DNA of 6,065 nucleotides, from contig DVLP01000098.1 of the NCBI GenBank assembly GCA_018715445.1, positions 1-6,065 of the forward strand. Reading direction: 5' to 3'. The notes beneath the pieces are model-generated. The model did no database searches. It worked only from the letters and a program-made list of their open reading frames with translations, and was not told the DNA's origin. This DNA is from Candidatus Avipropionibacterium avicola (lineage in GTDB: Bacteria; Actinomycetota; Actinomycetes; Propionibacteriales; Propionibacteriaceae). Position numbers and translations under genes: made by a program. This document shows positions 1 to 5,611 of the stretch, piece by piece (position 1 is the first letter of the stretch; every line of letters starts with the position of its first letter).

Positions 1-611
1 ATGTTGATGACACCGCCGGGGACATCAGAGGTCGCCAGGGCCTCGGCGAAGGTGATCGACCCGCACGCCTCCGGTGTCACCACCACGCAGGAGTTCCCAC
101 CCGCGACCACGGGCGCCACGCAGGACACCAGGCCCAGCAGGGATCCCGGGGCCAGCACGCCGACCACCCCGGTCGGCTCGGGGGTCGAGTAGCAGAAGTA
201 CGGGCCGGACACGGCATTGGCGTGGCCGAGCACCGAGGCGAGCTTGTCGGTCCAGCCCGCGTAGTGCACCAACCGGTCGACGACCAGATCGACCTCGCTG
301 CCGGCCTGCCGGGCTGTCAGGCCGTGGGTGCGTCGGACGACCTGGACGAACTCGGTGCGGCGTGACTCGACCATCTCGGCGATGCGATACAGCACCTGAC
401 CGCGGTTGTACGGCGTCGCGCCCGCCCACGTCCGGTGCCCCTTGCGGGCGGCGACCACCGCATCACGGAGGTCCTTGCGTGAAGCCAGGGCGGCATTGGC
501 CATGAAGCTGCCTCCTGCATCGGTGACGGGCCGGGTGCGTCCGGACTCCGAACGCGGGAATGCCCCGCCCACGTACAACTTGTAGGTCTTGCGGACCTCG
601 GTGCGTGCCAT
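1..611 (-). CDS. Atypical aldehyde dehydrogenase family protein, N-terminal part (runs off the left edge)
   Basis: This is the last gene of the operon. The start ATG is at 611-609, and 203 codons are visible before the window edge. The N-terminus (KLYVGGAFPRSESGR, residues 11-25) and a later HYAGWTDKL segment (116-124) are typical of the ALDH superfamily, and the latter matches HHAGWADKL in the upstream ALDH. The NAD-binding region aligns with the neighbour from GVVGV (148-152) to GVIN. However, the PWNFP motif is replaced by PGSLL (155-159), so the oxyanion-hole Asn becomes Ser157. About two residues are missing just after it, and the KPAE motif becomes TPEA (179-182), so the cofactor-binding Lys is Thr179. 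The catalytic Cys and Glu would lie outside the window, so activity cannot be judged fully. The start is supported by a strong GAGGAGGA Shine-Dalgarno 5 nt upstream, and the gene begins 1 nt after the previous stop. I infer a non-canonical or structural ALDH subunit that partners the upstream enzyme. Confidence 0.88.
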   Translation of the reverse strand, partial: MARTEVRKTYKLYVGGAFPRSESGRTRPVTDAGGSFMANAALASRKDLRDAVVAARKGHRTWAGATPYNRGQVLYRIAEMVESRRTEFVQVVRRTHGLTARQAGSEVDLVVDRLVHYAGWTDKLASVLGHANAVSGPYFCYSTPEPTGVVGVLAPGSLLGLVSCVAPVVAGGNSCVVVTPEACGSITFAEALATSDVPGGVIN

Positions 612-612
612 C

Positions 613-2061
613 TCAGTCCTCCTCGGCTTCGTCGGCCTCGAGGTAGGCCGCCATCCCGGTCCGGCCACCCTCGCGTCCGAAGCCGGACTCGCGGTAGCCG
701 CCGAAGGGGGCGGTCGGGTCGAACCGGTTGAAGGTGTTGTCCCAGACGACGCCGGCCCGCAGTCCGGCCGCCATCGCCATCGCCTTCGACCCCTTGTCGG
801 TCCAGATCCCGGCACTCAGCCCGTACGTGGTGTTGTTGGCCTTGGACAGGGCCTCGTCCGGGGTGCGGAAGGTCATCACGGTCAGCACCGGGCCGAAGAT
901 CTCCTCCCGGGCGATCCGCATCGTCGGGCTGGCGTTGCTGAGGATCGTCGGCGGCACGAACCAGCCCTGCTCCGGCAGCGGACAGGACGTGGTCCACAGC
1001 TCGGCGCCCTCGTCGCGGCCCGCCTCGACCAGGGCGGTGATCTTGGCGTACTGCTGCTCGGAGTTGATCGCCCCGACATCGGTGTTCTTGTCCATCGGGT
1101 CCCCGACCCGCAGGGTGTCGACCCGGGCCTTCAGTCGCTCCAGGAACTCCTCGGCGATCGACTCCTGCAGCAGCAGCCTCGATCCGGCACAGCAGACCTG
1201 CCCCTGGTTGAAGAAGATGCCGTTGACCACGCCCTCGACGGCCTGGTCGATCGCGGCATCCTCGAGCACGATGTTGGCACCCTTGCCGCCGAGCTCGAGG
1301 GTGAGCGGTCGACCGGTGCCGGCCAGCGCGGCCTGGATCGAGCGCCCCACCTCGGTCGACCCGGTGAAGGCGACCTTGTCCAGCCCGTCATGGGTGACCA
1401 GGGCGGCTCCGATGTCGCCGGCGCCCGGGACGATGTTGACCACGCCGGGCGGCAGCTCGGCCTCGGCCAGGATCTCTGCCAGTACGAGGATCGAGACCGA
1501 GGTGGTCTCGGCCGGCTTGATCACCACGGTGTTGCCGGCGGCCAGGGCCGGGGCGATCTTCCAGGCCGCCATCAGCAGCGGGAAGTTCCACGGGATGACC
1601 TGACCGGCGACCCCGAGCGGTTGCGGCGCCCGTCCGAGCCCCAGGTGCTGCAACTTGTCGGCCCACCCCGCATGGTGGAAGAAGTGCTGAGCAGCGGTCG
1701 GGACGTCGAAGTCGCGGGTCTCGATGATCGGCTTGCCGTTGTCCAGGGTCTCCACGACCGCGAGCTCACGGGAGCGCTCGGCGATCAGGCGTGCGATCCG
1801 GAACAGGTACTTGCCGCGCTCGATCCCCGGCATCCGCGCCCACACGCGACTCTGGGCACGACGCGCGGCCGCGACCGCCACGTCCAGGTCGTCACCCGAG
1901 ACGGTCGACACCGTGGTCAGTGCCTGTCCGGTGGCAGGGTTCATCGAGGTCAGGTCGGGGCCGTTGCCCTCGACGAACGCTCCGTCGATGAAGGGCAGGT
2001 AGCGCTCGGCGAGCCGTCCGGTGGCTGCGGACTCCGGTGCCGGTGCGTAGTCGAGATCCAT
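613..2061 (-). CDS. Aldehyde dehydrogenase (canonical, acid-forming type)
   Basis: This 482-residue cytosolic NAD(P)-dependent aldehyde dehydrogenase has the usual family length. Motifs in order: PWNFP 157-161 (Asn159, oxyanion hole), KPAE 182-185 (Lys182, cofactor), FTGSTEVG 232-239, ELGGK 256-260 (Glu256, general base), GQVCCAGSR 287-295 (Cys290, nucleophile), EEIFGPV 386-392 (Glu387, NAD ribose) and PFGGYRESGFGREGG 452-466. The general-base Glu together with the PWNFP and ELGGK motifs fits the hydrolytic group that makes a carboxylic acid, rather than the CoA-acylating group. The gene lies 10 nt after deoC, whose product releases acetaldehyde, so acetaldehyde to acetate is the likely reaction. 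Substrate specificity is inferred from context only. The start ATG is preceded by GAGGA with a 5-nt spacer. The gene ends one base before the next ALDH start. Confidence 0.95.
   Translation of the reverse strand: MDLDYAPAPESAATGRLAERYLPFIDGAFVEGNGPDLTSMNPATGQALTTVSTVSGDDLDVAVAAARRAQSRVWARMPGIERGKYLFRIARLIAERSRELAVVETLDNGKPIIETRDFDVPTAAQHFFHHAGWADKLQHLGLGRAPQPLGVAGQVIPWNFPLLMAAWKIAPALAAGNTVVIKPAETTSVSILVLAEILAEAELPPGVVNIVPGAGDIGAALVTHDGLDKVAFTGSTEVGRSIQAALAGTGRPLTLELGGKGANIVLEDAAIDQAVEGVVNGIFFNQGQVCCAGSRLLLQESIAEEFLERLKARVDTLRVGDPMDKNTDVGAINSEQQYAKITALVEAGRDEGAELWTTSCPLPEQGWFVPPTILSNASPTMRIAREEIFGPVLTVMTFRTPDEALSKANNTTYGLSAGIWTDKGSKAMAMAAGLRAGVVWDNTFNRFDPTAPFGGYRESGFGREGGRTGMAAYLEADEAEED
617..624 (-). 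promoter_or_regulatory. Strong ribosome binding site for the second ALDH gene
   Basis: The minus strand reads GAGGAGGA, then five bases, then the ATG at 611. It lies inside the last codons of the upstream ALDH, whose acidic C-terminus (EAEED) is encoded by the same bases. It is the strongest Shine-Dalgarno in the window and fixes the start of the second ALDH. Confidence 0.8.
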
Positions 2062-2066
2062 CGTCG

Positions 2067-2071
2067 TCCTC
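2067..2071 (-). promoter_or_regulatory. Ribosome binding site for the canonical ALDH gene
   Basis: The 10-nt gap after the deoC stop reads GAGGACGACG on the minus strand. It places GAGGA 5 nt before the ATG at 2061, which supports that start. Confidence 0.7.
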
Positions 2072-3013
2072 TCAGTCCACGGTGACGTGGTCGGGGCCCC
2101 AGTAGCCGCCCTCGGTCTGGGTGCGGCGCTGCATGATCAGGTCGTTCAGCACCGAGGAGGCGCCGAAGCGGAACCAGTGGGGATCGAGCCAGTCGGTGCC
2201 GGCGACCTCACCCACCGCCACCAGATGACGGATCGCGTCCTTGGTCGTGCGGATCCCACCCGCTGGCTTGACGCCACGCTGCTCGCCGGTGAGGTCACGG
2301 AAGTCCTTCACGGCCTGGAGCATCACGTGCAGCACGGGCAGGGTCGCGGCGGGGGACACCTTGCCGGTGGAGGTCTTGATGAAGTCGCCGCCCGCCACCA
2401 GCGCCAACCAGGAGGCACGACGGATGTTGTCGTAGGTGGCCAGCTCGCCGGTCTCGAGGATGACCTTCAACCGGGCCTCGCCACAGGCCTGCTTGACCTG
2501 CTGGATCTGCTCCAGGACCACGCCCCAGCGGCCGGAGAGGAAGGCTCCGCGGTCGATGACCATGTCGACCTCGTCGGCCCCGGACTCGACCGCCAACCGG
2601 GTGTCGGCCAGCTTGACCTCCAGGCTGGAGCGCCCGGCCGGGAAGGCCGTGGCCACCGAAGCCACCAGCACCTCGGACCCGGCCAGGGCCTCGACGGCGG
2701 TCGCGGCCATGTCGGGATAGACGCACACTGCCGCCGGGCGGGGCGTGTCCGGCACCCCCGGATCGGGCCGCAACGCCTTGCGGCAGAGGTTGGACACCTT
2801 GCCCGGGGTGTCAGCCCCCTCCAGGGTGGTCAGGTCGACCATCGAGATGGCCAGGTCGATCGCGGCGAGCTTGCTCTGCTTCTTGATCGACCGGGTCGCC
2901 AGCGAAGCCGCCCGTGCCTCGAGGCCGACCGGGTCGACCGGCGGCAGGCCCAGCAGCAGGTGTCGCAGGCTCGCCTCGTCACGGGCCACGTCCAGGAGCG
3001 TTCCGGTTGCCAT
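2072..3013 (-). CDS. deoC: Deoxyribose-phosphate aldolase (DeoC/DERA)
   Basis: This class I aldolase of 313 residues cleaves 2-deoxy-D-ribose-5-phosphate to glyceraldehyde-3-phosphate and acetaldehyde. The catalytic set is intact: Asp150 in EVDMVI (the proton-relay Asp), Lys183 in LKVILETG (the Schiff-base Lys) and Lys218 at the end of KTSTGK (the second active-site Lys). Phosphate-binding elements KPAGGIRT (249-256) and FGASS (283-287) are present, as is the CVYP segment (97-100). It is longer than the 259-residue E. coli enzyme and close in length to the human one, with an extra N-terminal region of roughly 50 residues (ATRSIKKQSKLAAIDLAISMVDLTTLEG) typical of the long form. It sits 26 nt after the mutase and 10 nt before an ALDH that could consume its acetaldehyde. 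The start ATG fits the family N-terminus, but its Shine-Dalgarno is unusually far away. Confidence 0.96.
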   Translation of the reverse strand: MATGTLLDVARDEASLRHLLLGLPPVDPVGLEARAASLATRSIKKQSKLAAIDLAISMVDLTTLEGADTPGKVSNLCRKALRPDPGVPDTPRPAAVCVYPDMAATAVEALAGSEVLVASVATAFPAGRSSLEVKLADTRLAVESGADEVDMVIDRGAFLSGRWGVVLEQIQQVKQACGEARLKVILETGELATYDNIRRASWLALVAGGDFIKTSTGKVSPAATLPVLHVMLQAVKDFRDLTGEQRGVKPAGGIRTTKDAIRHLVAVGEVAGTDWLDPHWFRFGASSVLNDLIMQRRTQTEGGYWGPDHVTVD

Positions 3014-3031
3014 GGGGCTACTCTGCCACGG

Positions 3032-3036
3032 CCTCC
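3032..3036 (-). promoter_or_regulatory. Distant Shine-Dalgarno candidate for deoC
   Basis: The 26-nt gap between the mutase stop and the deoC ATG contains one good GGAGG, but it ends 18 nt before the ATG, well beyond the usual 5-9 nt. A short GGC/GCC stem (3027-3025 with 3018-3016, loop AGAGTA) between them could reduce the effective spacing to about 6 nt. The alternative is that GGGG at 3038-3035 pairs with CCCC at 3017-3014. Translation may instead rely on coupling to the upstream gene. Confidence 0.35.
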
Positions 3037-3039
3037 CCG

Positions 3040-4677
3040 TCAGGTCAGGAGCTCCGCCACCTCGGCACGCAGGTCGGCCAGGCGTCGGCGGACCAGCGCC
3101 CGCACCGCCGTCAGATCGTCGTCAGGTGGGGCGGTGACCTCCAGGTAGCACTTGAGCTTGGGCTCGGTGCCCGAAGGGCGGACCACGACCCGGCAGTCCT
3201 GCCCGGTGAACACCAACGCATCGGTGGGCGGCAGGTCGTCGGTGCCCTCGGCGAGGTCGGTGATGCTCACCGGTTGGCCCAGCAGGGTCACCGCAGCGCT
3301 GGCACGGAGCCGGGCCATCAGGGCCGTGATCAGCGTGAGGTCGTCGACCCGCAAGGACAACTGGTCGGTCTGCAGCACGCCGAACCCCCGGTCCAGCTCG
3401 TCCAGCAGCTCGGCCAGGGTACGGTCCTCCGCCCGCAGCCGGGCGGTCAGCGCCAGCACCTGCAGGGCCGCAGTGATCCCGTCCTTGTCACGAACGGCAG
3501 CGGGATCGCAGCAGTAGCCGATGGCCTCCTCGTAGCCGAAGACCAGCCCGGGCACCCGTCCGATCCATTTGAAGCCGGTCAAGGTCGTCACGTACGGCTG
3601 GTGGTACGCCTCGCAGAGTTGGCCGAGACGGCGCGCCGAGACCACCGAGGCGGCATAGGTGCCGGTGACCCCACGGCGCAGCAGGTCCCAGCCCAGCAGG
3701 GCACCGACCTCGTCACCGCGCAGCATCTGCCAGTCGCCGTCCCGGCGGATCGCGACCGCGCAGCGGTCGGCGTCCGGGTCATTGGCGATCACCAGATCGG
3801 CCTGTGTGCTGCGGGCCAGGTCCAGCGCCAGGTCGATCGCGCCGGGCTCCTCCGGGTTCGGGAAGGCGACGGTCCCGAAATCGGGGTCGGGATCGGCCTG
3901 CTCGGCCACCTCGATCGGGGCGGGGAAGCCGGCTGCGGCGGCAGCGGCGCGCACGATCGGGGCACCGACCCCGTGCAGGCTGGTGTGGACCCAGCTGAGC
4001 TCGCGAGGGCCCTCGGGGACCTGTGCGGCCGCCCGTGCCACGTAGGACTCGATCTCGGCGGTCCCGATCGTCTCCCAGCCGGTCCCGCGGGGCAGGTCCG
4101 TGACCGAGCCGAGCGCGATCTGCTCCAGATGGGCCGCGATCCGGCTGTCCGAGGGCGGCACGATCTGGCTGCCGTCGTCCAGGTAGACCTTGTAACCGTT
4201 GTAAGCGGCCGGATTGTGCGAGGCGGTCACCACGACACCGCCCGCACAGCCTCGTTGCAGGATCAGGTACGGGACCAGCGGGGTGGGGACCGCCCGATCG
4301 AACAGCAGCACCGGGATCCCTGCACCGGTGAGGATCTCGGCGGTGTCACGGGCGAACACCTCCGAGTTGTGGCGGGCATCGTGGCCCACCACGACCGGCC
4401 CCGAGGAGCCGCGGTCGTGCAGGTGGGCGGCCAGCGCGGCCGCTGCCTGGCTGACCACCACCCGGTTCATCCGGTTGGGCCCGGGCCCGAGCCGACCACG
4501 CAACCCGGCCGTGCCGAACTCCAGCGCTCCGGCGAAGGCATCAGCCAGCTCCGACTCGGCGGCGGTGTCGCCCTGGTCGGCGCGCTCCAGCAACGAGGCC
4601 AGCTCGGCGCGGGTGGCCGGATCAGGGTCCTGGTCGCGCCACCGGGTCGCGGCCGCCACCAGCTCGGACCCGGTCAT
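3040..4677 (-). CDS. Phosphoglucomutase/phosphopentomutase, PGM2-like alpha-D-phosphohexomutase family
   Basis: This 545-residue four-domain phosphosugar mutase carries all the family signatures. FGTAGLRG is at 54-61, and the phosphoserine loop TASHNP at 151-156 puts the phosphorylated residue at Ser153. The metal-binding loop DPDADR is at 300-305, the sugar-specificity loop GYEEAIG at 381-387 and the phosphate-binding loop RPSGTEPK at 500-507. GYEEAIG and the length place it with PGM2-like enzymes rather than bacterial phosphomannomutases, which are usually shorter and carry GEESGH-like loops. Human PGM2 acts mainly as a phosphopentomutase. The position between PNP and DeoC, with no deoB in the window, suggests conversion of (deoxy)ribose-1-phosphate to the 5-phosphate. 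That role is inferred. I chose ATG 4677 because AGGAG lies 7 nt upstream. GTG 4680 is possible and would add one residue. The region upstream of the start is a tandem repeat. Confidence 0.93.
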   Translation of the reverse strand: MTGSELVAAATRWRDQDPDPATRAELASLLERADQGDTAAESELADAFAGALEFGTAGLRGRLGPGPNRMNRVVVSQAAAALAAHLHDRGSSGPVVVGHDARHNSEVFARDTAEILTGAGIPVLLFDRAVPTPLVPYLILQRGCAGGVVVTASHNPAAYNGYKVYLDDGSQIVPPSDSRIAAHLEQIALGSVTDLPRGTGWETIGTAEIESYVARAAAQVPEGPRELSWVHTSLHGVGAPIVRAAAAAAGFPAPIEVAEQADPDPDFGTVAFPNPEEPGAIDLALDLARSTQADLVIANDPDADRCAVAIRRDGDWQMLRGDEVGALLGWDLLRRGVTGTYAASVVSARRLGQLCEAYHQPYVTTLTGFKWIGRVPGLVFGYEEAIGYCCDPAAVRDKDGITAALQVLALTARLRAEDRTLAELLDELDRGFGVLQTDQLSLRVDDLTLITALMARLRASAAVTLLGQPVSITDLAEGTDDLPPTDALVFTGQDCRVVVRPSGTEPKLKCYLEVTAPPDDDLTAVRALVRRRLADLRAEVAELLT

Positions 4678-4694
4678 CACGAGTCTCCTGACAT
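4677..4694 (-). CDS. Micro-ORF B, MSGDS (putative translational-coupling ORF)
   Basis: This second five-codon ORF encodes the same peptide as micro-ORF A, differing by one synonymous base (TCA instead of TCG). Its TGA (4679-4677) overlaps the mutase ATG at 4677 as TGATG. GGGAG lies 7 nt upstream of its start. Together the two micro-ORFs make a chain PNP, MSGDS, MSGDS, mutase with one shared base at each junction. Whether they are translated is unknown. Confidence 0.4.
   Translation of the reverse strand: MSGDS
4685..4689 (-). promoter_or_regulatory. Ribosome binding site for the mutase gene
   Basis: AGGAG on the minus strand, 7 nt before ATG 4677 and 4 nt before GTG 4680, favours the ATG as the start. 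This copy reads AGGAG, while the preceding repeat unit reads GGGAG. The single mismatch between the two units therefore falls in the Shine-Dalgarno and makes the mutase-proximal copy the better match. Confidence 0.75.
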
Positions 4695-4711
4695 CACGAG
4701 TCTCCCGACAT
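4694..4711 (-). CDS. Micro-ORF A, MSGDS (putative translational-coupling ORF)
   Basis: This is a five-codon ORF plus stop, produced by the first full 17-bp repeat unit. Its ATG overlaps the PNP stop (TGATG, sharing 4711), and its own TGA (4696-4694) overlaps the ATG of micro-ORF B in the same way. A GGAG lies 7 nt before its start, inside the PNP C-terminal codons. It probably has no peptide function and would act only by keeping ribosomes on the message. Translation is inferred, not shown. Confidence 0.4.
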   Translation of the reverse strand: MSGDS

Positions 4712-5520
4712 CACAGGGCTCCGGCGATCCCGGTCAGCAGACCCCGCAGCACCGGTGCAGCATCGCGACCGGCCTGGACGACCTCGTCGTGGGACAACGG
4801 ATGCGGGCTGATCCCGGCGGCGGCGTTGGTGACCAAGGAGATCGCCAGCACCTCCATCCCAGCCTCCCGGGCCGCGACGGTCTCGACCGTGGTCGACATG
4901 CCGACCAGGTCCGCCCCGAGCACCTGGGCCATCCGGACCTCGGCGGGGGTCTCGTACTGCGGGCCGCCGAACTGGGCGTACACCCCTTCGCCCAACTCGG
5001 GCGCGACCGTACGGGCCAGGTCGCGAAGCCGCGGTGAGTAGGCGTCGGTGAGGTCGATGAACCGGGGGCCCACCAGCGGGGTCTGTCCGGTCAGGTTGAG
5101 GTGGTCGCGGATCAGCACCGGCGTCCCCGGGGGCCACTCGGGCCGCAGCCCGCCACAGCCGTTGGTCAGCACGACCACCGAGGCGCCGGCGGCGGCGACC
5201 GCACGGATCCCGTGCACCACGGCGGCCGGGCCCCGGCCCTCGTACAGGTGGGTCCGTCCGGTGAGGACGGCCGCGATGGCGCCGGTCGCGGTCCGGACCA
5301 CCCGCAACTGGCCGCCGTGCCCGGCGACCACCGGTGCGCTGAAGCCGGGCAACTCCGCCAGCTCGGCGACCCCGAGGCTCGTGCCGAGCTCGTCGGCAGC
5401 CGCCGACCAACCCGAGCCCAGGACATAGGCATGGTCGAGGCCGGGGATGTCGAACCGTTGCCTCAGGGCGACGGCGGCCTCCTCGGCGAGGGCGTACGGA
5501 TCGGGGCGTTCGGTGCTCAC
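4711..5520 (-). CDS. Purine nucleoside phosphorylase (trimeric PNP/MTAP family)
   Basis: With the GTG start at 5520 the protein has 269 residues, close to the known trimeric PNPs (about 270). It splits purine (deoxy)nucleosides with phosphate to the free base and (deoxy)ribose-1-phosphate. Visible motifs: GSGWS 35-39 (phosphate loop), GHGG 67-70, GRTHLYEG 88-95 (phosphate-binding His91), TNGCGGL 119-125, HLNLTGQTPLVGP 140-152, GGPQYETPAE 185-194 (Glu190, base recognition), VGMST 206-210 and TNAAAGIS 231-238 (Asn232, base recognition). The Glu and Asn pair points to 6-oxopurines (inosine, guanosine and their deoxy forms). The open frame extends upstream to a GTG at 5580, but those residues are low-complexity and unlike the family, so I chose 5520. 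That start is supported by the family length, an AAGG 8 nt upstream and a well-placed -10 hexamer. It is the first gene of the operon. Actinomycete databases often call it deoD or punA. Confidence 0.95.
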   Translation of the reverse strand: MSTERPDPYALAEEAAVALRQRFDIPGLDHAYVLGSGWSAAADELGTSLGVAELAELPGFSAPVVAGHGGQLRVVRTATGAIAAVLTGRTHLYEGRGPAAVVHGIRAVAAAGASVVVLTNGCGGLRPEWPPGTPVLIRDHLNLTGQTPLVGPRFIDLTDAYSPRLRDLARTVAPELGEGVYAQFGGPQYETPAEVRMAQVLGADLVGMSTTVETVAAREAGMEVLAISLVTNAAAGISPHPLSHDEVVQAGRDAAPVLRGLLTGIAGAL

Positions 5521-5527
5521 GGAGCCG

Positions 5528-5533
5528 ACCTTA
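5528..5533 (-). promoter_or_regulatory. Candidate -10 element TAAGGT for the nucleoside catabolism operon
   Basis: TAAGGT fits the actinobacterial TANNNT -10 pattern and sits in a small A/T-rich island (GATAAGG) in an otherwise GC-rich spacer. Seven bases separate it from the GTG at 5520, so transcription could begin at or next to the start codon and give a leaderless mRNA. The same bases include AAGG at 8 nt, which could instead be a weak Shine-Dalgarno. No convincing -35 is seen about 17 nt upstream. Confidence 0.45.
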
Positions 5534-5545
5534 TCGTCTGGCGAC

Positions 5546-5573
5546 GGGCGGGCACAGGGCCACGAGGCCGCCC
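5546..5573 (-). terminator. GC-rich hairpin between the cyclotransferase gene and the PNP gene (weak terminator candidate)
   Basis: The plus-strand segment GGGCGG (5546-5551) can pair with CCGCCC (5568-5573) around a 16-nt loop. A competing smaller hairpin, GGCC-ACGA-GGCC, lies at 5558-5569. There is no U-tract after it in the minus-strand direction. It lies in the 91-bp gap after the upstream stop codon and overlaps where a -35 for the PNP promoter would be. It could be a U-less terminator, an operator or chance in GC-rich DNA. Confidence 0.25.
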
Positions 5574-5611
5574 CCGTCACCCGCTTCCGGCACCACCCTC
5601 AGTCACCAGCT

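Larger units (their letters stand above)
4675..4725 (-). repeat. 17-bp tandem repeat (two near-identical units plus one diverged) at the PNP/mutase junction
   Basis: On the minus strand, units 4708-4692 (TCGGGAGACTCGTGATG) and 4691-4675 (TCAGGAGACTCGTGATG) match at 16 of 17 positions. The preceding 17 bases (4725-4709, GCCGGAGCCCTGTGATG) match at 12 of 17 and form the end of the PNP gene. Every unit holds a GGAG 7 nt before an ATG, within GTGATG. The final ATG (4677) starts the mutase. The first ATG overlaps the PNP stop as TGATG. The layout looks like stepwise duplication of an overlapping stop/Shine-Dalgarno/start module. Confidence 0.9.

Noticed and set aside
317..997. Minus-strand open frame of 226 codons spanning the two ALDH genes
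   Set aside because: It is out of frame with both ALDH genes, which have full motif support and a perfect 1-nt junction. It is not evidence of a frameshift.
589..2085. Plus-strand open frame (498 codons) opposite the canonical ALDH
   Set aside because: It mirrors the ALDH gene almost exactly, has a low-complexity composition and no family motifs, and its apparent length comes from GC-biased codon use on the other strand.
2914..5037. Long plus-strand open frame (707 codons) opposite the mutase and PNP genes
   Set aside because: It is antisense to two strongly supported enzymes. Its translation is Gly/Arg/Gln/His-rich with no recognisable domain, as expected from the complementary strand of high-GC genes.
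5521..5580. Upstream extension of PNP to the GTG at 5580
   Set aside because: The added 20 residues do not resemble the family N-terminus, and the extension would cover the -10-like hexamer. The GTG at 5520 gives the usual family length.
5521..5611. Riboswitch or operator in the PNP upstream gap
   Set aside because: The gap is only 91 bp. Beyond one GC-rich hairpin I see no conserved aptamer-like sequence or clear inverted-repeat operator.
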